Assembly (NCBI GenBank): GCA_946627565.1
Contig: CAMOVR010000019.1
Location: 1-34,800, forward strand
Reading direction: 5' to 3'
DNA: 34,800 nucleotides
From: an uncultured Clostridia bacterium
Lineage (GTDB): Bacteria; Bacillota; Clostridia; Christensenellales; Aristaeellaceae
Below are positions 6,651-13,773 of this stretch, piece by piece. Under the pieces are notes generated by a model. It was not told the DNA's origin and ran no database searches. It was given only the letters and a program-made list of their open reading frames with translations. Positions within the stretch are counted from its first letter, which is position 1. Each line of letters starts with the position of its first letter. A program made the translations under genes and the position numbers.

Positions 6651-7124
6651 TCAGGCACCTGCTTCGGTTTTCTTCCCAGGGAACGGGTCTGCGCTCATGC
6701 GCCCGCAGATGGTGATCCCGCAGTCTTTCTTCACATCGATTCGCTTGACCGGCTCCGGGATCACCATGTGCTTTCCTTCGTATCCGGTATCCTCAAAGCG
6801 GCTTATCCATGTCTGGATTTCGTCTGGCTGAATCCCGCTTCAGCGTTTCCGGTTCTTTTCTGCATCCAGCCGGGCTTTTGATTCCTCCATCGCCCTGGCG
6901 GCGGCATCCTGTCCGGCTTTCTGCCTTATGATCATGTTGCTGACGATCCCAGGGTCGGGCCGGTTTCCGCCGGTGAGGGCTTTCATCGCCCCTTCCTCCA
7001 GGGCGTTGATCTGGCGCTGCGCTTCCTCAGATTCTTTTACAGCCTGCCTGTGCATAACCTCCGCGTTCCGGACCTCCGATAAACCCGGAAAGCATGAAAA
7101 GTACTTGACGAATGGCGCATACTC
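6651..7124 (-). pseudogene. Serine recombinase C-terminal remnant with in-frame stop
   Basis: A frame without start signals runs from a TAG at 7125-7127 to TGA at 6651-6653, interrupted in frame by TGA at 6840. The first part (ESEEAQRQINALEEGAMKAL, then IVSNMIIRQKAG and ARAMEESKARLDAEKN) resembles the long coiled-coil near the end of large serine recombinases. The part after the stop (IQTWISRFED..., then EPVKRIDVKKDCGITI) resembles their closing strand ('ieRIdVyrdy.i.i'). The catalytic N-terminal domain and zinc ribbon are missing. I take it as the relic of an integrated element whose body has been lost. A different helical protein is possible. Confidence 0.45.
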
Positions 7125-7138
7125 CTATACAACAGTCT

Positions 7139-7152
7139 GGGTTTTTAAACCC
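7139..7152. promoter_or_regulatory. Palindrome upstream of the MFS gene
   Basis: GGGTTT-TT-AAACCC lies 76 bases before the MFS start codon and just behind a possible promoter (TTGACG then TATACA, 15-base spacing, weak). It could be an operator. The evidence is symmetry only. Confidence 0.3.
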
Positions 7153-7228
7153 GGTATTAAGGAACATTCTGACATCGTCTTACAGATGGACGCCATTTTA
7201 ACCCAAACCTGAAATTTCCGGAGCCTGT

Positions 7229-8455
7229 ATGATATTAAAACGCTATACTCCACAGGAGAGGCAGTGGCTGATTGCCTGCTTTGCAGCATACACCGCAGCT
7301 TATATCTCCAGGTGCAATCTCTCCCCTTCTCTGGATGCCATTGCGAAAACCTTCTGCGTCACCGCTGCCCGGGCAGGGCTGCTGCCCACCTGTTTTGCCC
7401 TTCCCTATGCCATGGGGCAGATCTTTTCCGGGTATCTGGCGGACCGGTACCCGGCACCCCGTCTCATGGCCGCCGGCCTGCTGGGATCTGCGGCGGTGAA
7501 TGTCCTGTTCTCCTTCTGTCATTCCTTTCCGCTTCTGGTCTTTCTGTGGTTTGTAAACGGCTGTCTTCAGTCCCTGATCTGGACGCCCATTGTCCGCATC
7601 ATCGCTGTCCGTTTCCGGGAGGCAGTGCGGGACCACGCTGCCTTTTTCATGTCCCTGACCCTGATTTTCGGCTATCTTGCAGCCTGGGGGCTTTCAGGCC
7701 TGCTCACCGGCCTTCTCTCCTGGAGAGCGGCCTTCCTGATATCCGGCCTGGTCACCGCCTGCATATCCGTTCCTGCCCTCCTGAAACTGAGAGGGGCACA
7801 GGACACATCACAGAATGAAGATGCAGCAGAAAACAGGCCGGCTTCCCCTGTTTCCCGTGCTTCTCTGTCCAGGCTTTTTCTGCACACAAACCTGCTATTT
7901 CTTCTGGCCGCCTGCTTTGCCAACGGGTATGTGCGGGACAGCATCACCAACTGGGCCGCAAAACTGCTGATGGACACCCAGGGCATTGACCTTGGCAGCG
8001 CCGTGGGCGTCATGCTGATCATCCCCGCCGTCAATTACCTGGGGATCCGTCTGGGCCAGGCAGTCCACAGGAAAACCGGCGGCAGCGTATACACCGCCAG
8101 CGCCATCATGTTTGGTTTCTGCACGCTTTTCTGTTTCCTTCTTTTCCCCGCATCCCCCGGCAGCTTTGTCATCTCCTCAGCCCTTCTTGTCATGATCTCC
8201 GCCATGTCCTTTGGCCTGAACCCGCTGCTTACCACCCTGATGCCCATGCTGTTCCGGGACCTGAACCGGGTGGCCTTCTCTGCCGGGCTCATGGACGCGT
8301 GCATCTATATCGGCAGTTCCTTTTCCGGTTCCTTCGCCGGCTTCCTGTCAGACCGCTTCGGCTGGACCGCCGTTTTCCTCTCCTGGGCCATCCTGAGCCT
8401 TATGGGCACAGGCATGGTGTTCCTTGCACAGCGGGCGGAAAGACATCCTGACTGA
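7229..8455 (+). CDS. MFS transporter (OPA/GlpT-like branch)
   Basis: A 408-residue, 12-helix secondary transporter of the major facilitator superfamily. The N terminus (ERQWLIACFAAYTAAYISRC-N) and SGYLADRYPAPRLMA after helix 2, the MFS motif A, are like the organophosphate:phosphate antiporter group (GlpT/UhpT relatives). A cytoplasmic loop of about 30 polar residues (AQDTSQNEDAAENR...) joins the two halves, and VAFSAGLMDACIYIGSSFSG belongs to the 11th helix region. The ribosome binding site is modest (GGAG, 6 bases). It is a single-gene unit, ended by a strong terminator at 8475-8510. The substrate is not evident; a phosphorylated compound is an inference from the family branch. Confidence 0.85.
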   Translation: MILKRYTPQERQWLIACFAAYTAAYISRCNLSPSLDAIAKTFCVTAARAGLLPTCFALPYAMGQIFSGYLADRYPAPRLMAAGLLGSAAVNVLFSFCHSFPLLVFLWFVNGCLQSLIWTPIVRIIAVRFREAVRDHAAFFMSLTLIFGYLAAWGLSGLLTGLLSWRAAFLISGLVTACISVPALLKLRGAQDTSQNEDAAENRPASPVSRASLSRLFLHTNLLFLLAACFANGYVRDSITNWAAKLLMDTQGIDLGSAVGVMLIIPAVNYLGIRLGQAVHRKTGGSVYTASAIMFGFCTLFCFLLFPASPGSFVISSALLVMISAMSFGLNPLLTTLMPMLFRDLNRVAFSAGLMDACIYIGSSFSGSFAGFLSDRFGWTAVFLSWAILSLMGTGMVFLAQRAERHPD

Positions 8456-8474
8456 AGAGACTTCCCTTTTACAG

Positions 8475-8510
8475 GGCATCCCGCCGGAGCATCTGCGGGA
8501 TGCCTTTTTA
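8475..8510 (+). terminator. Rho-independent terminator after the MFS gene
   Basis: GGCATCCCGC (8475-8484) and GCGGGATGCC (8495-8504) form a perfect 10-base stem with a 10-base loop, followed by TTTTT. Confidence 0.9.
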
Positions 8511-8556
8511 TGCCGGCATTCCGCCATGCCCGTCTCAGGCTCCCCTGCCTTCATCA

Positions 8557-8585
8557 TTCCATCCGCGGAAAGCCTATGGTATAAT
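8557..8585 (+). promoter_or_regulatory. Promoter of the zinc-ribbon/TPM operon
   Basis: TTCCAT (8557-8562), 17 bases, then TATAAT (8580-8585) with an extended TGG just before it. The leader to 8693 is about 100 bases. Confidence 0.6.
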
Positions 8586-8692
8586 GCCTGCGAGACTTGA
8601 TGCATCTGGAGCCGGAATCTCCCGGTACACCGCCAGATCTTCAGAATATTCCAAACAGCATACAACCAGATCAAAACAAGGAAGTGATTGCC

Positions 8693-10246
8693 ATGTATCA
8701 ATGCAGACAGTGCGCCGGCGCCGTTTTCTTCGATCCCGCCTCTCAGATGGTCCGCTGCCGGCAGTGCGGTACCACGTATGTGCCGGAAGAGCTGAACAAC
8801 AGCCGGGTCCAGGAAGACATTGACTGCTTCCGCTGCCAGGACTGCGGAGCGCAGCTCATGGGCACGGATGAATCCGAAGTCGGTTTCTGCCCCTACTGCG
8901 GCTCCCAGGGCCTGCTGCCCGACGGAACCGGGAAACAGCCCATGGAAAGGATCATTCCCTTCCAGATCTCCCGTGAGCAATGCCAGGACATCTTCAGGCA
9001 GCACCTGAACCGCGTTCCCTACCTGCCCCGCTCCTTCCGGGAAAAGGCAAACGCCGGCGGCAGCATCACCAACTTCACCGGCATTTATGTCCCCTTCCAC
9101 AACTACACCGTCCATGTCAGTGACGTGACGGCAAAGGGGAAAAAGATCGTTGAACACCACGCAAGATACGATGTGGAAGGCACCTTCAGCGTGGATGTGA
9201 ATCTCTCCGATCCGGACTGCCAGGTTCCCTTTGATGCCAGCCGCTATCTGGACGATGAGATCTCCCGGTCCCTGGCCCCCTTTGATGAGGACCTGGAAAA
9301 GCCCTTCCATCCCTCCTATCTGGCCGGCTTTTACGCGGACTCCTCCACCGTGCCCGCCAATGTATACGCCAAAGACGCTGTGGAATGCGTGAAATCCGAC
9401 CTGAAGGACCGTGTGAACAGCCAAATCCGGGGCAAAGGAATGGAACCCACGTTCTGCGGTGTCTCGGCAGAACTGACCCAGACCCGGGAGGCCCTGTACC
9501 CCACCTGGTTCCTGACATGGCGCAACCAGAACCGCATTGCCTACGCCGCTGTCAACGGGCAGTCCGGCAAAGTGGTCACAGACCTGCCCGTCAGTTTCGG
9601 GGCCTTTGCCGCCGGCAGCGTCATCCTCTTTCTGATTCTCTTCATCCTGCTGGAGATGTTTTTCCAGCCCACCCCTGAACTCACCTCCGTGATCTCCGTC
9701 ATCGCGTCCTGTGTCATGGCCTTCATGATCCGCAAAAACGTCAAAACCATAGCGGATCAGGAAACCCATGCCAATGACAAGGGCTTTTTCGCCGGGGAAA
9801 GCAGGGGGAAAAAGAAATCCAAGGCCAAAACCGCGGCAGGCATTTCCGGGACTGCCGTGGTCATCTTCCTGGGGGTGGCCCTTGCTGTCTTCGCGTATTC
9901 TGATGTTTCCTTTGAGGCCTTTTCCGGGTCCTACTCCTTCTATCTTCTCATGGCTGCTCCCTTCCTGCTGGGGCTCATCATCTTCTCCGTTCAGACCCTG
10001 TCCCGGCAGAAACTGGTCCATGTTCATGCAGCCTGGCTTTCCGCCATCGCTGCCCTGATTGCCGGATGCGTCAATGCGGCGCTCCTGGTAATCCTGCCTG
10101 CCCATGACATGTGGTTCTATATGGGCAATGCCCTGTGCATTTTTGTCCTCATCTTTGCCTCTGTCCTGATGCTCAGGCTCTACAACCTGCGCACCACCAG
10201 ACCCATTCCCCATATGTCTGACCGGAGGGAGGTGGGCCAGTCATGA
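8693..10246 (+). CDS. Zinc-ribbon membrane protein
   Basis: A 517-residue protein. Two cytosolic zinc ribbons open it: Cys4/Cys7 with Cys22/Cys25, and Cys48/Cys51 with Cys66/Cys69 (also Cys45). A soluble beta-rich domain of about 220 residues follows (FQISREQCQDIF..., FTGIYVPFHNYTVHV), and then six membrane helices at about 302-323, 328-345, 383-403, 416-434, 448-467 and 472-492. Such proteins are often annotated loosely as TFIIB-type zinc-ribbon or helicase-related, but no helicase motif is present. The start at MYQCRQCAG follows AAGGAAGTG at proper distance. The last codons overlap the start of the TPM-domain gene (ATGA), so the two products are translationally coupled and probably work together at the membrane. 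The role is unknown. Confidence 0.8.
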   Translation: MYQCRQCAGAVFFDPASQMVRCRQCGTTYVPEELNNSRVQEDIDCFRCQDCGAQLMGTDESEVGFCPYCGSQGLLPDGTGKQPMERIIPFQISREQCQDIFRQHLNRVPYLPRSFREKANAGGSITNFTGIYVPFHNYTVHVSDVTAKGKKIVEHHARYDVEGTFSVDVNLSDPDCQVPFDASRYLDDEISRSLAPFDEDLEKPFHPSYLAGFYADSSTVPANVYAKDAVECVKSDLKDRVNSQIRGKGMEPTFCGVSAELTQTREALYPTWFLTWRNQNRIAYAAVNGQSGKVVTDLPVSFGAFAAGSVILFLILFILLEMFFQPTPELTSVISVIASCVMAFMIRKNVKTIADQETHANDKGFFAGESRGKKKSKAKTAAGISGTAVVIFLGVALAVFAYSDVSFEAFSGSYSFYLLMAAPFLLGLIIFSVQTLSRQKLVHVHAAWLSAIAALIAGCVNAALLVILPAHDMWFYMGNALCIFVLIFASVLMLRLYNLRTTRPIPHMSDRREVGQS

Positions 10247-11007
10247 AAAGGCTTCTGACCCTGATACTCGTTTTTCTTACGCTTACCCTCCCCTGTTCCG
10301 GCTTTGGAGAGGGCACCTTCCTCATAGACGACCAGGCGGGCCTGCTGACGGTAAAACAGACGGCACAGCTCCAGGAGGACTATGCCGGTATCCTGACCTA
10401 CATGGATGCGGCCTTTGTGACCACCCTGCAGGAAGGCAGAACCACGGCAAGATATGCAGATGCCTATGCCGAGGCACAGTTTGGAAACGATCCGGCTGTC
10501 CTGTTCATCATTGACATGTACAACCGGGAGATCTACGTCTACGCCAACGGCAGCGCTCAGCGTTCCATTTCCAGAGCCGATGCCCGTGCCATCACGGACA
10601 ACATCTACACCTATGCTTCCAGGGCCGATTACTACGGATGCGCAGATGCGGCCTTTGCACAGATTTACGCAACACTTAAGGGGGAAGAGCTGGCCAGGCC
10701 GGTGAAACATATCACCAATGCCCTGATTGCCTTGCTTGCTGCCATCCTGATCAACTACTGCGTTCTCCTCATGTCCAGGGCCCGCAAACGCGAGAGCGTC
10801 ATCAAGGGCGACGTGTCGGTAAGCGCATCCAGAAGCAAAGACTTCTTCAGGGGTGCAGCCATCGCAGGCGTGGTGGCAGGTGCACTGCTGGCAAAGCGCA
10901 AGATCTATCATGAATCCTATTCCTCCGGAGGCGGCGGTTTCTCCGGTGGTGGCGGAGGCGGAGGTGGCGGCGGCCACTCCGGCGGCGGTGGAGGGCACCG
11001 CTTCTGA
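10243..11007 (+). CDS. TPM-domain protein, YgcG-like, with glycine-rich tail
   Basis: A 254-residue exported membrane protein. It has a signal peptide (residues 1-23), then a TPM domain from about 27 to 145 starting FLIDDQAGLLTVKQTAQLQE and containing AVLFIIDMYNREIYVYANG, a membrane helix at about 158-177, a short cytosolic part, a second hydrophobic stretch around 204-217, and a tail SGGGGFSGGGGGG... ending GGGGHRF. Gly/Ser tails of this kind are usual in YgcG/TPM proteins. The family includes acid phosphatase-like and photosystem repair proteins in plants; in Bacillota the role is unclear. It overlaps the zinc-ribbon gene by ATGA, which supports a joint complex. A stem-loop at 11144-11165 may end the operon. 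Confidence 0.85.
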   Translation: MKRLLTLILVFLTLTLPCSGFGEGTFLIDDQAGLLTVKQTAQLQEDYAGILTYMDAAFVTTLQEGRTTARYADAYAEAQFGNDPAVLFIIDMYNREIYVYANGSAQRSISRADARAITDNIYTYASRADYYGCADAAFAQIYATLKGEELARPVKHITNALIALLAAILINYCVLLMSRARKRESVIKGDVSVSASRSKDFFRGAAIAGVVAGALLAKRKIYHESYSSGGGGFSGGGGGGGGGGHSGGGGGHRF

Positions 11008-11143
11008 TGCCCGTTTGCTTCACACGGCCTGGTTTCCGGGAAAACGCATTACGGAAGAAAACATGAACAGCGCCGGCATCAGCGTTACTGTGCAGGCGTT
11101 ATCAGAAAGCTGGCTGACCAGCTGACGGAAAATATGGCAAAAA

Positions 11144-11165
11144 CGGGAGGGCCAGGGCCCTCCCG
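11144..11165 (+). terminator. Stem-loop terminator of the zinc-ribbon/TPM operon
   Basis: CGGGAGGGCC-AG-GGCCCTCCCG is a perfect 10-base inverted repeat 136 bases after the TPM stop codon. On the plus strand only a weak T-rich stretch (TACTATATTTC) follows; on the minus strand GTTTTTG follows, so it could work in either direction. Confidence 0.6.
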
Positions 11166-11195
11166 TACTATATTTCTCACCTTTCAAAACGCTTT

Positions 11196-11395
11196 CCATG
11201 CCGTTATGTCGATAAGCATGGGCGTGGAGAAGGTGATCCCCCATGATCCGGGTCTGTCCCGCCGACTGCACTGACTTCTCCACCGGCGGCAGCGGCACCC
11301 CCGCTCCGCTGTCAGCGGAGGTCACGGAAACCCGGAAAGGCATCCTGCGCCTGTGCTCCGGGCCGGCGTCTTCCGTGGCGCCGGCCCTGCTTTTT
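11196..11395 (+). ncRNA. Candidate structured RNA ending in a strong terminator
   Basis: This 200-base stretch has no convincing reading frame but several nested pairings: CCATGC/GCATGG enclosing TTAT-GTCG-ATAA (11196-11221), CTCCGCT-GTC-AGCGGAG (11304-11320), CCGGGT (11248) with ACCCGG (11330), and a terminator GGGCCGGCG/CGCCGGCCC followed by TGCTTTTT (11360-11395). It is preceded by another terminator-like stem and lies apart from the genes on both sides, so it may be an independent small RNA. It matches none of the classes I can recall (6S, SRP, RNase P, tmRNA). No clear promoter was found, so a decayed gene is the alternative. Confidence 0.35.
11360..11395 (+). terminator. Rho-independent terminator
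   Basis: GGGCCGGCG (11360-11368) pairs with CGCCGGCCC (11379-11387) around a 10-base loop, followed by TGCTTTTT. No coding gene on the plus strand ends directly before it. Confidence 0.75.
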
Positions 11396-11430
11396 CAGGC
11401 ATATTCCACAGCGAGGCGTTTCAGACACCA

Positions 11431-11532
11431 TGTATTTTCTGAACCTTTTCTGTATTTTCTCCCACCGTGTGCCCCTGCCCGCAATAGCACCTGTTTCTTG
11501 TTTTTTATTGTATTTTTTGCAGGAAATACAAT
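11431..11532 (+). promoter_or_regulatory. Repeated TGTATTTT motifs upstream of the sugar transport operon
   Basis: TGTATTTTCT occurs exactly at 11431-11440 and 11451-11460 (20-base period). A third TGTATTTT at 11509 is part of an inverted repeat ATTGTATTT-N8-AAATACAAT (11507-11532). The promoter starts at 11573. Spacing by two helical turns suggests binding sites for a regulator, for example an AraC/YesN-type protein, as is usual for LplB/YtcP transport operons. The identity of the regulator is inference. Confidence 0.45.
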
Positions 11533-11572
11533 ATTTTACGGTATCCGCCTGTACATCGGAAAAAATTCACTC

Positions 11573-11601
11573 TTGCAATATTTGCATAAAGAGAGTAGAA
11601 T
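11573..11601 (+). promoter_or_regulatory. Promoter of the CUT1 sugar transport operon
   Basis: TTGCAA (11573-11578) and TAGAAT (11596-11601) are 17 bases apart. The leader of about 135 bases holds an AAGCGCTT palindrome (11654-11661, reminiscent of LacI/CcpA-family sites) and a hairpin AAAGAACTG-N8-CAGTTCTTT (11690-11715) just before the AAGGAAGG ribosome binding site, which could modulate translation. Confidence 0.7.
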
Positions 11602-11742
11602 TAGCACAACAACGGAACAGGTTATTAAAGTCAAACGCAGCCAATTTCATTTGAAGCGCTTTTTGCTTTCCCTGTTCTTTGATTGTAAAAAAGAACTGTC
11701 CTTTATCAGTTCTTTATCTCTCAGGAAAGGAAGGTAAGACAT

Positions 11743-12732
11743 ATGAGCGTTTCAAAAACAGCCGGATCAAAACCCCGCAAGCACGGCTCACAAGGCGGAT
11801 GGAAACGGCAGGCAGCTTACTGCAGCATGGTGCTTCCTGGCGTCATATTCCTTCTGCTGTTTTCTTATCTGCCCATGCCCGGCGTGATTCTGGCTTTCAA
11901 GAGTTATCAGATGACCATACCCACAGAGTCATCCCTGTTTCAGAATGTATTCCTGAACAGCCTGATCATGTCGCCGTGGAACGGCATTAACAACTTCACA
12001 TATCTGCTGAAGGATGCCCCGATGCTGATCCGCAACACCGTGGGATACAACCTTCTGTTTATGGTGGTAGGCATTGTGCTGCAGGTTGGCCTGGCTGTTC
12101 TCATCAACGAACTGCGCAACCGCAAGACAGCAAAGGTATATCACACCATAGCCTTCATGCCGTACTTCGTCAGCTGGATCGTTGTCATGTACGCCCTGTA
12201 TGCCATGATCGCCTTTAACGGCTTCTTCAATCAGATCATCACATCCACAGGCGGTACAGCAGTACGGTTCTACAACGAGAAAAAGTACTGGCCCTGGATC
12301 TTCCTGCTGGCCAATATCTGGAAGTACACCGGCCAGGGTTCCATCATCTATCTGGCCACGCTGACAGGCTTTGATGAACAGCTCTATGAAGCAGGCGCCA
12401 TCGACGGTGCCAGCAAATGGCAGCAGTTCCGGTACATCACCCTGCCCCAGCTCATGCCCACCATCGTCATGCTGCAGATTCTGGCCGTCGGCCGTATCTT
12501 CAATGGCGACTTCGACATGTTCTACTCCCTGCCCAACGGTTCCGGTACCCTGCGTCAGGTGACCACCACCATCGACGTATACGTCTACGACATGCTGAAG
12601 AAGGGCAATCTGCGCAATTCCTTCGGCTATGCAGGCGCCGGCGCCTTCTTCCAGTCCATTGTGGGCTTTGTTCTGATCCTCCTTACCAACTGGATCGTCA
12701 AGAAACATCAGCCCGAAATGGCACTGTTCTGA
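11743..12732 (+). CDS. ABC transporter permease, LplB type (CUT1)
   Basis: A 329-residue inner-membrane permease of the carbohydrate uptake 1 family, the first of two in the operon. It has a short basic cytosolic N terminus, a first helix (VIFLLLFSYLPMPGVILAF) and further helices in the usual six-helix layout. The EAA loop, which docks on the ATPase, is EAGAIDGASKWQQFRYITLP around residue 217. The stretch YLPMPGVILAFKSYQ is characteristic of the LplB/YteP branch that imports oligosaccharides from polysaccharide breakdown. A good AAGGAAGG site precedes the ATG. No ATPase gene is present in the operon, so a shared MsmK-type ATPase encoded elsewhere is expected. Confidence 0.9.
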   Translation: MSVSKTAGSKPRKHGSQGGWKRQAAYCSMVLPGVIFLLLFSYLPMPGVILAFKSYQMTIPTESSLFQNVFLNSLIMSPWNGINNFTYLLKDAPMLIRNTVGYNLLFMVVGIVLQVGLAVLINELRNRKTAKVYHTIAFMPYFVSWIVVMYALYAMIAFNGFFNQIITSTGGTAVRFYNEKKYWPWIFLLANIWKYTGQGSIIYLATLTGFDEQLYEAGAIDGASKWQQFRYITLPQLMPTIVMLQILAVGRIFNGDFDMFYSLPNGSGTLRQVTTTIDVYVYDMLKKGNLRNSFGYAGAGAFFQSIVGFVLILLTNWIVKKHQPEMALF

Positions 12733-12750
12733 TGGAAGGAGGGACATGAA

Positions 12751-13710
12751 ATGACAACTGCGCACAGAAACAGAGATAAGCGGGAGCTTTTGAGGGCTGA
12801 AAAGGAACATACCAGACACAGCATGGCCCGCAACCAGATTTCCCGCGGTACGAACCTTGTCTTCAACATCCTTCTTATCATCTTCTGTATCCTCATCGTT
12901 TTCCCGCTGTGGATCATCGTGGTCTCCTCCATCACCAGCGAGACTGCCCTGACCACCTACGGCTACCGTCTCTGGCCGCTGGAATTCTCCGTCAACGCCT
13001 ACACCTATCTGTTCCGTGACGGATCCATCATTCTGACGGCTTACAAGAACACCCTGATTGCCACCTTCGCAGGCACCATCCTGTCGGTGATCACGGTGGG
13101 CCTTTACGCCTACGCCCTGAGCCGCCCGGATTTCCGTTTCAAGAAATTCTTTACCTTCTTCAGCTTCTTCACCATGCTCTTTGGCGGCGGCATGGTCAGC
13201 TACTACAACATGACCCGCAGCGTGCTGGGCCTGAAGGACACCATCTGGGCGCTTTTCCTGCCCATGGCCTTCTCCGCCTACTGGGTCATCATCATGAGAA
13301 CCTTCTATCAGTCGTCCGTTCCGGAAGCCATTATTGAATCCGCCCGTATCGACGGATCCGGCGAATGGCGGACCCTGCTGCAGATCGTGGCTCCTCTGGC
13401 CATCCCGGGCTTTGCCACCGTCGGTCTGTTCAGCGCCATCGGCGTGTGGAACGATTTCCGCAACTGCCTGCTGATCAACGACTCGGCCAGGTTCTACAAC
13501 CTGCAGTACACCATTTATCAGACCATGAACAACCTGCGCTTCCTCAAGGAGAATGCATCCCGTATGGGCGGCGTCAACGTGGCCAACCTGCCGGCGGAAA
13601 CCTTCCGTATGGCCATGGCCGTTGTCACCGTAGGCCCCATCATCATGGCCTATCCTTTCTTCCAGAAGTACTTTGTCAAGGGTCTGACTGTCGGCGCCGT
13701 CAAGGGCTGA
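12751..13710 (+). CDS. ABC transporter permease, YtcP/LplC type (CUT1)
   Basis: A 319-residue partner permease. It has a long charged N terminus (about 35 residues), a first helix (FNILLIIFCILIVFPLWIIV), the extracellular loop SSITSETALTTYGYRLWP typical of YtcP, and an EAA loop ESARIDGSGEWRTLLQIVAP near residue 195. It ends in the conserved KGLTVGAVKG. Two nearby ATGs follow the GGAAGGAGGG box; the first (12746) reads only two codons, so 12751 is used. It starts 18 bases after the first permease and is followed, after an intercistronic hairpin, by the binding protein. Together the three form an importer for an unknown oligosaccharide. Confidence 0.9.
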   Translation: MTTAHRNRDKRELLRAEKEHTRHSMARNQISRGTNLVFNILLIIFCILIVFPLWIIVVSSITSETALTTYGYRLWPLEFSVNAYTYLFRDGSIILTAYKNTLIATFAGTILSVITVGLYAYALSRPDFRFKKFFTFFSFFTMLFGGGMVSYYNMTRSVLGLKDTIWALFLPMAFSAYWVIIMRTFYQSSVPEAIIESARIDGSGEWRTLLQIVAPLAIPGFATVGLFSAIGVWNDFRNCLLINDSARFYNLQYTIYQTMNNLRFLKENASRMGGVNVANLPAETFRMAMAVVTVGPIIMAYPFFQKYFVKGLTVGAVKG

Positions 13711-13730
13711 CGATATCCCCTACTGTGTCC

Positions 13731-13750
13731 CCGGGCTGAAAAGCCCTTGG
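13731..13750 (+). other. Intercistronic hairpin before the binding-protein gene
   Basis: GGGCT-GAAA-AGCCC with a GNRA-type loop lies between the second permease and the binding protein. Such stem-loops often protect the downstream part of the transcript and raise the binding protein above the permeases. It lacks a T-run and is unlikely to terminate. Confidence 0.45.
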
Positions 13751-13773
13751 AAATAATTCAAGGAGGAACTCCT

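Noticed and set aside
6838-6842. In-frame TGA in the recombinase remnant as selenocysteine
   Set aside because: No catalytic context or SECIS-like stem was seen, and the gene is a fragment without start.
8348-10213. Very long open frame (about 620 codons) on the minus strand
   Set aside because: It lies antisense to the zinc-ribbon gene, has no ribosome binding site and reads as biased His/Gly/Asp/Gln-rich sequence. It is a by-product of high GC and codon bias.
10920-11007. Glycine-rich end of the TPM protein as a frameshift artefact
   Set aside because: Gly/Ser-rich tails of this kind are usual in YgcG/TPM-family proteins.
11020-11343. Minus-strand frame of about 107 codons
   Set aside because: No ribosome binding site, crosses a strong stem-loop and shows no family pattern.
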